From assembly GCA_900550335.1 (NCBI GenBank), contig URRU01000003.1, positions 1 through 27,230 of the forward strand: a DNA stretch of 27,230 nt, written 5' to 3'. Source of the stretch: an uncultured Clostridium sp. Lineage in GTDB: Bacteria; Bacillota; Clostridia; Peptostreptococcales; Peptostreptococcaceae. The stretch's first letter is position 1, and every line of letters starts with the position of its first letter. Below are positions 9,301-15,932 of this stretch, piece after piece. A program made the position numbers and the translations under genes. Under the pieces are notes generated by a model, which was not told where the DNA came from, did not search any database, and saw only the letters and a list, made by a program, of their open reading frames with translations.

Positions 9301-9335
9301 AGGGGATAGAATTTCTATCCCCTGTTATTATATTT
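9301..9335 (+). terminator. Terminator of hypE-hypD
   Basis: AGGGGATAGA (9301-9310) pairs with TCTATCCCCT (9314-9323) with a 3-nt loop, then a T-rich tail. It separates hypED from proC, so proC has its own promoter. Confidence 0.85.
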
Positions 9336-9418
9336 TTTAATATATTGAAAAAATTTATTAAATTTTGACTATGATATAAAAAAGATATAAAAAGATAGAA
9401 AACGATAACAAAGATGAA

Positions 9419-9448
9419 TTGGATAAATATTATATAGTTGGCTATAAT
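9419..9448 (+). promoter_or_regulatory. proC: Candidate sigma-A promoter of proC
   Basis: TTGGAT (9419-9424) and TATAAT (9443-9448) are 18 bp apart, giving a leader of about 90 nt. A weak hairpin, ATAAAC with GTTTAT followed by T-runs (about 9474-9510), lies in the leader and could attenuate, but its six A-T-rich pairs make this uncertain. Confidence 0.5.
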
Positions 9449-9543
9449 AATATATGTAGATGACAATGTAAACATAAACTGTAAACAAAAAAAGTTTATA
9501 TTTTTTTATTTTTTAAATTTATACAATAAGGAGAGTTTTTGAT

Positions 9544-10347
9544 ATGAAAACATTAGGATTAATTGGTGCAGGAAATATGGGAAGTGCTATGCTTGGTGGA
9601 ATAGTTAAAGCTGGTCTTGTTAAACCAGAAAACATAACTGTTGCAGACCTTTATCAGCCATCTCTTGATAGAGTTAAAGCAGAATTAGGTGTAAATGTAA
9701 CAACTGATTCAGCAGAAGTTGTTAAAAATTGTGACGCTTTTATAATAGCTTTAAAACCAAACATAGTTGAAGTAGCTTTATCTCCACTTGCTGAATTAGT
9801 AAGAGAAGATCAGTTAGTTATGTCTATAGCTGCTGGGAAACAGATATCTCAGTTAGAAGCTATAGTAGGAGCTGACAAAAAAGTTATAAGAATAATGCCT
9901 AATACTCCAGCTTTAGTATCAGAAGGTATGGCAGGAATATGTGCAAACAAAAACGTTACTAAAGAAGAATTAGAAGAAGTTAAAACTATATTCGAATCAT
10001 TCGGTGGAGCTGAAATAGTAACTGAAAAATTAATGGACGCTGTTACAGGTGTAAGTGGTTCTGGACCAGCTTACGTATTCTTATTCATAGAAGCTATGGC
10101 AGATGCTGCAGTTCTTGAAGGAATGCCAAGACCTCAGGCTTACAAATTCGCTGCTCAGACAGTTTTAGGATCAGCTAAAATGGTTCTTGAAACTGGAAAA
10201 CATCCAGGTGAATTAAAAGATATGGTTTGCTCTCCAGCTGGAACAACTATAGAAGCTGTTAAAGTTCTTGAAGATTTAGGATTAAGATCAGCTGTAATAA
10301 ATGCTATACATGAATGTACAGAAAAATCTAAAGAATTAAGTAAATAA
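9544..10347 (+). CDS. proC: Pyrroline-5-carboxylate reductase
   Basis: P5C reductase (267 aa) reduces pyrroline-5-carboxylate to L-proline with NAD(P)H. The N-terminal Rossmann motif is GAGNMG at 8-13. The C-terminal dimerisation domain carries the family signature region, from VSGSGPAYVF to CSPAGTTIEA. The length is normal. Its position directly behind hypED means it can finish hydroxyproline conversion to proline, which Stickland fermenters then reduce. The gene is preceded by GGAGAG. Its last seven codons and stop form the outer arm of a large palindrome. Confidence 0.95.
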   Translation: MKTLGLIGAGNMGSAMLGGIVKAGLVKPENITVADLYQPSLDRVKAELGVNVTTDSAEVVKNCDAFIIALKPNIVEVALSPLAELVREDQLVMSIAAGKQISQLEAIVGADKKVIRIMPNTPALVSEGMAGICANKNVTKEELEEVKTIFESFGGAEIVTEKLMDAVTGVSGSGPAYVFLFIEAMADAAVLEGMPRPQAYKFAAQTVLGSAKMVLETGKHPGELKDMVCSPAGTTIEAVKVLEDLGLRSAVINAIHECTEKSKELSK

Positions 10348-10588
10348 TTATAATTGAAATATATGGATGCCGCAGTTTTCTGCGGCATCTTTTTTTCTGC
10401 AGAAAATGAGGTTTATTTCTAGCTAGATTTCTTTTATAAATTTGATAGATTTTGCTAGAAAAATCTATCTATTTATAAAATTTCACTAGCTGAGAAATAA
10501 ACCTATTATGATAATAAAAAGATTGCTCGCAGAAAACTGCTGGCAACATATGATTTCTAATTATGATTATTTGCTTAATACTTTAGAT
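10326..10588. repeat. 263-bp palindrome: proC 3' end with its inverted copy
   Basis: An imperfect palindrome is centred near 10457. The outer left arm (10326-10371) holds the last proC codons, stop and 3' flank. The right arm (10542-10588), read as reverse complement, aligns to it with about 41 of 48 positions identical (blocks ATCTAAAG, ATTAAG, AAATAAT, ATAATT, GAAAT, ATATG). Further in, GCAGTTTTCTGCG (10372-10384) is perfectly complementary to CGCAGAAAACTGC (10528-10540). AGGTTTATTTCT (10409-10420) pairs with AGAAATAAACCT (10493-10504), and GATAGATTTT (10444) with AAAATCTATC (10460). All share one centre. This copy lacks the CTCC(A/G)G/GATTGTCG core seen in the other four elements. Confidence 0.85.
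10366..10396 (+). terminator. Terminator of proC
   Basis: GATGCCGCAG (10366-10375) pairs with CTGCGGCATC (10380-10389) with a TTTT loop and seven T behind. It forms a local hairpin within the left arm of the larger palindrome. Confidence 0.88.
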
Positions 10589-10652
10589 AGGTGGAAATGG
10601 AAAGGGTTGGAGAAGTTAGTTATCTGGATAGATGGAGAGGAATAGCAAGATG

Positions 10653-10661
10653 TGGTATAAT
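10653..10661 (+). promoter_or_regulatory. Extended -10 promoter element
   Basis: TGGTATAAT fits an extended -10 (TGnTATAAT) without a clear -35. It lies 47 bp before the ATG at 10708. Confidence 0.45.
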
Positions 10662-10707
10662 TATTTATAATATATTAATAAAAATACTAAAAATTTAGGA
10701 GAGTATT

Positions 10708-10968
10708 ATGAGTGCTGATAGACTTTCTTTATATTGGATATATTTCATTATTATGAGTTTTAGTGTTGTAATCTGTGCAATTCTTGCTTTTTCTAATATA
10801 AAAATAGCAAAACGGGAGTTTTTTTATCCAAGACAACAAAATTGGGCTAAGAAGCATGAAGAAAGGTTAAATTTATTATCGAAAAGATTTTTTCTGATAT
10901 TGTGTATAGTTTTCTTTATGTTTGGAACATTGCCTTCTTGTTTAGATTTACCATATGTTTTGAAATGA
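10708..10968 (+). CDS. Small two-span membrane protein, frame ended by TGA (86 aa)
   Basis: The readable part is 86 residues: a first membrane segment (about residues 9-29), a basic cytoplasmic stretch rich in Lys, Arg and Gln, and a second segment (about 60-78). Translation would stop at TGA 10966-10968. The same frame then continues without a stop for 59 more codons, to TAA at 11146, with protein-like composition, so the intact protein was probably about 146 residues. I recognise only a loose resemblance to small Firmicute membrane proteins with a compact extracytoplasmic C-terminal domain. Glutamine is CAA here, unlike in the strongly expressed genes. It has its own ribosome site (AGGAG) and extended -10. 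Confidence 0.6.
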   Translation: MSADRLSLYWIYFIIMSFSVVICAILAFSNIKIAKREFFYPRQQNWAKKHEERLNLLSKRFFLILCIVFFMFGTLPSCLDLPYVLK

Positions 10969-11148
10969 AATTATAAAGAAGTTTGTAGTGTTATAATTAA
11001 AAAATCAGGAACATCAATAAATCTTGAAGACGGTGGTTATTATAGAGTTGGAAATACAAAAGGATGTAAAATAGGGGATGAGGTAAAGGTAGAGTATCTT
11101 CCATTTACTAGATATGCGACAATTACCAGTATATTTCATTCAAAATAA
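10969..11148 (+). pseudogene. In-frame continuation after TGA (59 codons to TAA)
   Basis: After TGA 10966-10968 the same frame reads through NYKEVCSVIIKK to VKVEYLPFTRYATIT and ends at TAA 11146-11148. The beta-rich pattern with conserved-looking glycines (EDGGYYRVGN, IGDEVKVEYLP) looks like a genuine domain. No own start codon with ribosome site is seen. The simplest reading is a single nonsense mutation of a 146-residue gene. Readthrough is less likely but cannot be excluded, since AATTATAA (10969-10976) can pair with TTATAATT (10991-10998) directly behind the TGA. Confidence 0.65.
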
Positions 11149-11163
11149 TCTGAGAGGAGATAG

Positions 11164-11241
11164 AATTATTTCTCTTTCCTATAATGCATATGTCTGCATT
11201 TTCAGTAGAAGGTCAAACGCATACATTATAGAGAAATAATT
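11164..11241. repeat. Long hairpin downstream of the interrupted gene
   Basis: AATTATTTCTCT (11164-11175) pairs with AGAGAAATAATT (11230-11241). An inner stem, ATAATGCATATG (11181-11192) with CATACATTAT (11220-11229), follows across a bulge, around a loop of about 27 nt. There is no clean T-run, so a terminator role is uncertain. Confidence 0.6.
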
Positions 11242-11280
11242 ACATGAATTTTATTTACAACAATTATTATATAGAAAATT

Positions 11281-11601
11281 AGTATGTAGAAATTTAAAAA
11301 CTTGAAACAGATGAAAAAACGAGAACCTACTTTATATAAATGAATAACATATAAACAAATAACGACTTTTTACAAACGAATAACTAGGAAACTAGCTTAA
11401 CGAAAAAAGATAGGTCTAAACAATCCAGCGACAATCTGGAGACGACTCACTACTTTTAAATGTGTTACAAAAATTGTAGTGAGTCGTCGAAGCCTGGAGC
11501 GGTTGTTAGACCTATCTTTTTCGTTCTATCTATTTTCTTTTATTCATTTCATCAAGTAAGTTCTCGTTTTTCATTGAGCAAGCTTTTAAATTTCCGCAAG
11601 C
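11281..11601 (-). repeat. Palindromic 3' element of feoB with inverted copy of its last codons
   Basis: On the minus strand the element begins 5 bp after the feoB stop. A stem of about 23 bp (11503-11525 with 11399-11423) encloses the shared core: CGCTCCAGGCTTC on the gene side (reverse complement of 11489-11501), a GC-rich inner stem (11476-11488 with 11441-11453), and CCAGATTGTCGCTGG (reverse complement of 11425-11439). Outside it, plus-strand 11281-11347 is an inverted copy of the feoB end at 11540-11601, sharing GAAATTTAAAA, ATGAAAAA, CGAGAAC, TACTT and AATGAATAA. About 50 bp is inserted in the non-coding arm. The T-rich foot on both strands could terminate transcription in both directions. 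Confidence 0.82.
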
Positions 11602-13503
11602 TGAGCAGTTAGCACAGCCTCCATTTTCTCCACCACCACTGCAACTACTGCAGCTGCTTCCTGGTTTAGTGAATATCCTAATTAGTATCACTGCAGTGAT
11701 AGCTACGATAACAGCAGTTATTGCTATCTCAATTGGAGAACTTGCCGCTGCAAACGCACTTCCAACTATGTTCACGATAACACCTGCAACCCAAGCAAGT
11801 GCAAACTGATAGAATAGAGATGTAAACATCATCTTGTTTCCATATTCTTTTCTCATTGTAGCTAGAGCAGCTATACAAGGAGTGTAAAGTGCTGTGAAAA
11901 TAAGGAATGCATAAGCTGTAACACCTGTGAAAACTGTAGGTAATACTTCATTTAAGTTACCGTAAAGTATGCTAAGTGTGTTTACAACGACTTCTTTTGC
12001 TCCAAGTCCTGTAAGAAGGGCAACGGAAGTTCTCCAATCGCTGAATCCTAGTGGTCTAAATATAGGAGCGATTACTTTTCCTATATAAGCTAGGAAAGAA
12101 TCATTTATATTTTCTGTGAATCCGTTAAAGTTGAATGATGAGAATGCCCAAATAACAACAGACATTGCAAACATTATAGTAACAACTTTAACTAAGAATC
12201 CTTTAGATTTATTCCAAGTATTTTTTAGTAGAGCGCTGATTGTAGGTGTTTTGTACTCAGGTAGCTCTAATATAAATGGTTCAACCTCGTTTTTGAAAGT
12301 AGTTTTATTTAAAAATAGAGCAACTAGTATCGCAGCTACAATTCCAACTAAGTAAAGTGAAGCTGTAACTATAGCCTGATTTTTAGGGAAGAAAACTGCA
12401 ACAAATAATGCATAAACTGGTAATTTTGCACCACAAGTCATTAGAGGTGCGATAAGTGCAGTTATTTTTCTATCCTTTTCGCTTTCAAGAGTTCTTGTAG
12501 CCATTATTGCTGGCGAAGAACATCCCATACCCATTATCATAGGTATAAATGCTTTACCAGAAAGTCCAACTCTTCTCATTATTCTATCCATTAAAAATGC
12601 TGTTCTAGACATGTATCCACTGTCTTCAAACAGAGATATTCCAAAGAATAGAGTACATATTAATGGGAAGAAAGGAAGTGTTCCGCCAAGTCCACCAATT
12701 ATACCGTCTACTATTAAAGATCTAAACCAAGGGCTAGAACCTGCAAGTGCGGCATCTGCTGGAGCTGCGATGTAGTTTTCAATAAGTCCCGCAAATCCTT
12801 CTTGAAGTGGCCCTCCAACCCAGTCAAATGTAAATTTGAAAAGAAGTAATAAAAGTCCGATAAATATTGGATAAGCAAATATTGGATGAAGAACTATGCT
12901 ATCTATTTTATCGCTTATAGTCTTTTTATCTTCTTTTGGGAAATTTGTACAAAGAGCAAGCTTTTCTTCTATTATTTTGTAAGTTTCCTCTTCATTTCCC
13001 CAATTAGTAGAGTAGATAAACGGCTTTCTAGCAGCTTCTCTTAATTTAGAAGCTATGTCATCTACACCTTCTTTTTTCTTTGCAACTATTGGGATAACAG
13101 TCACTCCAAATTCTCGAGCTAATTTATAAGTATCAATCTCCATTCCTCTAGCTTTTGCAACATCAAGCATATTTAAAAGTATAACTATTGGCTTGTTAAA
13201 CTGCATAAGCTGAGTAGTTAGGTAAAGATTTCTAGTTAAGTTTGATGCGTCGACAACATTTAAAATTAAATCGACATCCTCTTTTTCAAGGAATGATTTA
13301 GAAACTTTTTCTTCATTAGAAAAAGTATCCATTGCGTAGATTCCAGGAAGGTCGACGATTTTTATATCGTCCTCAAGGAATCCTTCTTTTTTTTCTATTG
13401 TAACGCCTGGCCAGTTACCAACGTACTGATTTGAACCTGTAAGTAGGTTGAATACTGTAGTTTTACCGACGTTTGGGTTTCCTAAAAGTGCTATATTTAA
13501 CAA
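11530..13503 (-). CDS. feoB: Ferrous iron transporter B
   Basis: FeoB (657 aa) imports Fe2+ across the cytoplasmic membrane. The N-terminal G domain shows G1 GNPNVGKTT (8-16), G3 DLPG (51-54) and G4 NMLD (111-114). A helical GDI-like region follows, then a membrane domain with two Gate-like repeats, including GCSSPAIMATRTL and the later LLTGLGAKEVVV. The C-terminus is a cysteine cluster (CSSCSGG, CANCSACG, KACSM), a tail seen in many clostridial FeoB proteins and likely metal- or redox-responsive. Translation starts at TTG 13503, with AGGAGG seven bases upstream and 11 bp behind feoA, so feoAB is an operon. The gene end is part of a large palindromic element. Confidence 0.95.
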   Translation of the reverse strand: MLNIALLGNPNVGKTTVFNLLTGSNQYVGNWPGVTIEKKEGFLEDDIKIVDLPGIYAMDTFSNEEKVSKSFLEKEDVDLILNVVDASNLTRNLYLTTQLMQFNKPIVILLNMLDVAKARGMEIDTYKLAREFGVTVIPIVAKKKEGVDDIASKLREAARKPFIYSTNWGNEEETYKIIEEKLALCTNFPKEDKKTISDKIDSIVLHPIFAYPIFIGLLLLLFKFTFDWVGGPLQEGFAGLIENYIAAPADAALAGSSPWFRSLIVDGIIGGLGGTLPFFPLICTLFFGISLFEDSGYMSRTAFLMDRIMRRVGLSGKAFIPMIMGMGCSSPAIMATRTLESEKDRKITALIAPLMTCGAKLPVYALFVAVFFPKNQAIVTASLYLVGIVAAILVALFLNKTTFKNEVEPFILELPEYKTPTISALLKNTWNKSKGFLVKVVTIMFAMSVVIWAFSSFNFNGFTENINDSFLAYIGKVIAPIFRPLGFSDWRTSVALLTGLGAKEVVVNTLSILYGNLNEVLPTVFTGVTAYAFLIFTALYTPCIAALATMRKEYGNKMMFTSLFYQFALAWVAGVIVNIVGSAFAAASSPIEIAITAVIVAITAVILIRIFTKPGSSCSSCSGGGENGGCANCSACGNLKACSMKNENLLDEMNKRK

Positions 13504-13514
13504 ATTCTACCTCC

Positions 13515-13736
13515 TTACTGAAGAACTATGTTCTTTGCATCAGATTTTCTGATAGCAAGATCAAGTCCTCTAAATCTTACAAGTATTGGGTCTCCAAATG
13601 GAGCAACCTTTTTTACTTCTATTTCAGTGTTGTTTATACAACCTAAAGCAAGAAGTCTTTTAGCTAATTTTTCGTTTCCATTTATATTATCAATGCGGCC
13701 TTTTTCACCAACTTTTAAATCAAAAACTGTATTCAT
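13515..13736 (-). CDS. feoA: Ferrous iron transport accessory protein A
   Basis: FeoA (73 aa) is a small SH3-like cytoplasmic protein needed for full FeoB activity. The family pattern is visible: L-V-GEKGRI near the start, LLALGCINNTEIEV in the middle, and APFGDPILVRFRGLDLAIRKSDAKNI at the end. It is the first gene of the feoAB operon, preceded by AAGGAGGG and by a strong promoter with a Fur-like box, so it is probably induced under iron limitation. Confidence 0.93.
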   Translation of the reverse strand: MNTVFDLKVGEKGRIDNINGNEKLAKRLLALGCINNTEIEVKKVAPFGDPILVRFRGLDLAIRKSDAKNIVLQ

Positions 13737-13753
13737 GGTAATCCCTCCTTAAA

Positions 13754-13772
13754 ATTAATGAAATTCATTATC
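13754..13772 (-). promoter_or_regulatory. Fur-like box
   Basis: The minus strand reads GATAATGAATTTCATTAAT, matching 14 of 19 positions of the classical Fur consensus GATAATGATAATCATTATC. It lies just downstream of the feoA promoter's -10, where a repressor would block transcription. Confidence 0.65.
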
Positions 13773-13786
13773 AGTATCTTATTGAT

Positions 13787-13815
13787 ATTATATCTCAAAA
13801 ACTTATGTATGTCAA
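13787..13815 (-). promoter_or_regulatory. Consensus sigma-A promoter of feoAB
   Basis: On the minus strand, TTGACA (13815-13810) and TATAAT (13792-13787) are perfect hexamers separated by 17 bp. Confidence 0.85.
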
Positions 13816-14014
13816 TTAAAATCAATGATTGACGAGTTGCAAAATTTTAAAAGAAAATTAGAAATAAAAAATATGATAAAATTTATCAAAAACAGCGTTT
13901 CATATTGAGAAACGTTAATTTTGTATTAATCGCTTATAATAAAACTATTGTGATATAATATCAATGTAACAAAAATAATACCAATGTAGCAAAATTATTA
14001 AAAAGGAGGACGTT

Positions 14015-14536
14015 ATGTCTGAAAAGAGAATAGAAACGAAAAAACTGACTTTCCTAGGGCTAATGGTAGGATACAGTTTAATCTTATATATAATAGAAGG
14101 ATTTATTCCAAATCCAATGGTTGCGGTGTTCCCTGGTGCAAAGCTAGGACTTAGCAATATCATTACTTTGGTGGCACTTATGACACTTGGATTTAAGGAT
14201 ACTTTTATCATTCTTACAGTTAGAATAATTCTTTCTTCTATATTTACAGGGCCGATGTCTTATTTGATGTTTAGTATAGGTGGAGGATATTTGAGCCTTG
14301 TTGTGATGTATTTGTTTAGTAGAATTAAAGATTTTTCTGTGATTGGGATAAGTATCGGAGGTGCAATAGGGCACAATGTAGGGCAGTTGCTTGTAGCATC
14401 GATGATAGTTCAAAACATAGCTATGACTACTTATCTACCGTTTATGTTGATAACATCTTTAGTAACGGGAATTTTCGTAGGGATTGTTTCGAAGTTTACG
14501 ATACCTTATGTAAAATCTCGGATTAAAAAATTATAA
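14015..14536 (+). CDS. Gx transporter / HepS-component-I-like membrane protein
   Basis: This is a 173-residue integral membrane protein of the family annotated as heptaprenyl diphosphate synthase component I or Gx transporter (COG4769). Five to six hydrophobic segments are evident. The family glycine-rich patterns are present: FIPNPMVAVFPGAKLGLSNIITL near residues 31-51 and IGGAIGHNVGQL near 115-126. The fold resembles ECF-type substrate-binding (S) components, so a role in uptake of a prenyl precursor or small molecule is plausible but unproven. Homologues often sit beside other quinone/prenyl or NusG-II genes, but none is here. The start ATG follows AAAGGAGG. The last 18 or so codons are duplicated in inverted form downstream. 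Confidence 0.75.
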   Translation: MSEKRIETKKLTFLGLMVGYSLILYIIEGFIPNPMVAVFPGAKLGLSNIITLVALMTLGFKDTFIILTVRIILSSIFTGPMSYLMFSIGGGYLSLVVMYLFSRIKDFSVIGISIGGAIGHNVGQLLVASMIVQNIAMTTYLPFMLITSLVTGIFVGIVSKFTIPYVKSRIKKL

Positions 14537-14781
14537 ATAATATGGCTGTTGAAGGTTTTGCAGCAGACCTAGACTTAACACAAGTATTCGCTCTCCAGGC
14601 TTCAGCGCCCCATCCATTTATGTAATACCTTTTAATGTATGGGGCGCTTGCAGAATTGTCGGTGCGAGCTACTTGTGTTTAAGTCTTAAATGGTCTACTT
14701 GCAAAATTTTTTCTAACAGCCATTTTTTATAATTTTTTATAGAGATTTATAGAATAAGGTATCGTAAAATTCTTCAACAAT
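14483..14781 (+). repeat. 299-bp palindromic 3' element of the Gx transporter gene
   Basis: From the centre outward: a GC-rich inner stem AGCGCCCCAT/ATGGGGCGCT (14604-14613, 14639-14648); core strands TTCGCTCTCCAGGCTTCAGC (from 14587) and CTTGCAGAATTGTCG (14647-14661); a stem of about 14 bp (14573-14586 with 14670-14684); AGACC/GGTCT; and ATGGCTGTT/AACAGCCAT (14542-14550, 14715-14723) with a T6 tail, which should terminate. Beyond that, the right arm to 14781 is an inverted copy of the gene end. TTTACGATACCTTAT (14495-14509) recurs perfectly inverted at 14754-14768, and ATTGTT, GAAG, AAATCTC and AAAAAATTATAAA also match. About 54 bp of the arm is coding. Confidence 0.88.
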
Positions 14782-15044
14782 TTAATAATGTTATGGTATA
14801 GTTTATTAAAATTTTAATCACTATAAAGATATTATATAGTTTAAAATTTAAGTATAAATGGTATATTGTTAAATTTTTCAATGCTTATGCGTGTTAGAGA
14901 TAAGAATCTCGACGATAATGTTGTTATATAGTATAATAAAAATGTATAACAATGTTCATTTGGCGTTGTTATTTCAATTTTTGTAGTCAATAGAAATATT
15001 TAAAAATATGTATAATCAAATAGTGTGGTTTAGGAGGGTGTAAA
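14782..15044. other. Gene-free leader before the DegV gene
   Basis: No frame with a ribosome site is seen. A possible promoter is TCGACG (14909-14914) with TATAAT (14932-14937) and a 17-bp spacer. A second TATAAT at 15011-15016 has no convincing -35. Confidence 0.4.
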
Positions 15045-15896
15045 TTGGCAAATATAAAAATTGTTACAGACGGTTCATGTGATTTTCCTCAGGAAATAGT
15101 TGATATAGTTAATCCTGAGATTGTTAGAATTAACGTAGCTTTTGGAGAGGATTCTTATATCGGTGGTGTAGATATAGATGAAAAGACTTTTTATGAAAAG
15201 ATGAGAGGGTGTAAAGAGCTGCCAAAGACTTCAAGTCCTTCTTTAGAGAGATTTATGGAAGTTTATGGAAATGAAGAATACGAGGAAATAATAGTTTTCA
15301 CTCTTACTTCTAAATTATCAGGGACATATAGTAATGCTGTTATTTCTAAAAATATGTACCTTGAGGAAAATGAGCATAAGAGAATTGAGGTTATAGACTC
15401 AGAAAACGGTTCTATAGCTGTTGCACTTATGATTCTAAAAACTTATCAGCTTATAGAAGCTGGGAAAAATATGGACGAAATTCTAGAAGAAATAGGAAAA
15501 ATGAAAAAAGATATGGTATTCTATGGAACTCTAGATACATTAGAAAATGCAATAAAAGGTGGTAGAGTAAACCCTATAGCAGGAAAACTTATAAATGCAC
15601 TTAATTTTAAAGTAATAATAAAAATAGATGAAGGTCTTGTAAAACCTATAGATAAAGCTAGAGGTGAAAGCAACAGTCTTAAAAAACTATTCACATATAT
15701 CAAAAACTGTGTTGATATAAATGAAATAGAGCACAAAGACGTAATAGTTGGGCATGCAAACTGTCCAGAAAAAGCAGAAAAAGTTAAGAAATTTATAGTA
15801 GACCACTATAATTTCGAGGAAACTCTTGTTGCTAATATAGGACCAATAATGGGAACATTTACAGCAGAAGGTGCTATACTTATAGCGGTTCTTTAA
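15045..15896 (+). CDS. DegV family fatty-acid-binding protein
   Basis: DegV proteins bind single fatty acids and, as FakB proteins, can present them to fatty acid kinase. The N-terminal motif TDGSCDFP (8-15) and the ligand-contact region KTSSPS are diagnostic. GTLDTLENAIKGGRVNP and the C-terminal GPIMGTFTAEGA are also typical. The length (283 aa) is normal. Translation starts at TTG 15045 behind AGGAGGG. The 36-bp gap to pepF has no terminator, so the two may be cotranscribed. Which fatty acid is bound cannot be told from the sequence, and no fakA kinase is in the window. Confidence 0.9.
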   Translation: MANIKIVTDGSCDFPQEIVDIVNPEIVRINVAFGEDSYIGGVDIDEKTFYEKMRGCKELPKTSSPSLERFMEVYGNEEYEEIIVFTLTSKLSGTYSNAVISKNMYLEENEHKRIEVIDSENGSIAVALMILKTYQLIEAGKNMDEILEEIGKMKKDMVFYGTLDTLENAIKGGRVNPIAGKLINALNFKVIIKIDEGLVKPIDKARGESNSLKKLFTYIKNCVDINEIEHKDVIVGHANCPEKAEKVKKFIVDHYNFEETLVANIGPIMGTFTAEGAILIAVL

Positions 15897-15903
15897 GAAT
15901 GTA

Positions 15904-15917
15904 ATTTCCCGGGAAAT
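15904..15917. repeat. Perfect 14-bp palindrome between degV and pepF
   Basis: ATTTCCCGGGAAAT is a perfect palindrome with a GC core inside AT-rich DNA, a few bases before the pepF ribosome site AGGAGG. It could be an operator or a short mRNA hairpin. Confidence 0.4.
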
Positions 15918-15932
15918 ATACAGGAGGCAGTT

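Noticed and set aside
10508..10645. 45-codon frame starting ATG at 10508
   Set aside because: It has no ribosome site and lies in the right arm of the proC palindrome, which explains its sequence.
10966..10998. Selenocysteine codon with SECIS
   Set aside because: The stem is all A-T and lacks a recognisable bacterial SECIS loop, and the product is not a redox enzyme. It is kept only as a remote alternative.
11149..11280. Inverted copy of the interrupted gene's 3' end around the hairpin at 11164-11241
   Set aside because: Only scattered matches were found outside the hairpin, too weak in AT-rich sequence to claim a sixth mirror element.
11281..11347. Separate small gene between the interrupted frame and feoB
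   Set aside because: Its similarity to protein coding is explained by inverted homology to the feoB end. Frames are short and lack ribosome sites.
11399..11525. Insertion-sequence end or transposon remnant
   Set aside because: There is no transposase gene or fragment, no target-site duplication, and the outer arms are locus-specific gene ends rather than common terminal repeats. A non-autonomous element is not fully excluded.
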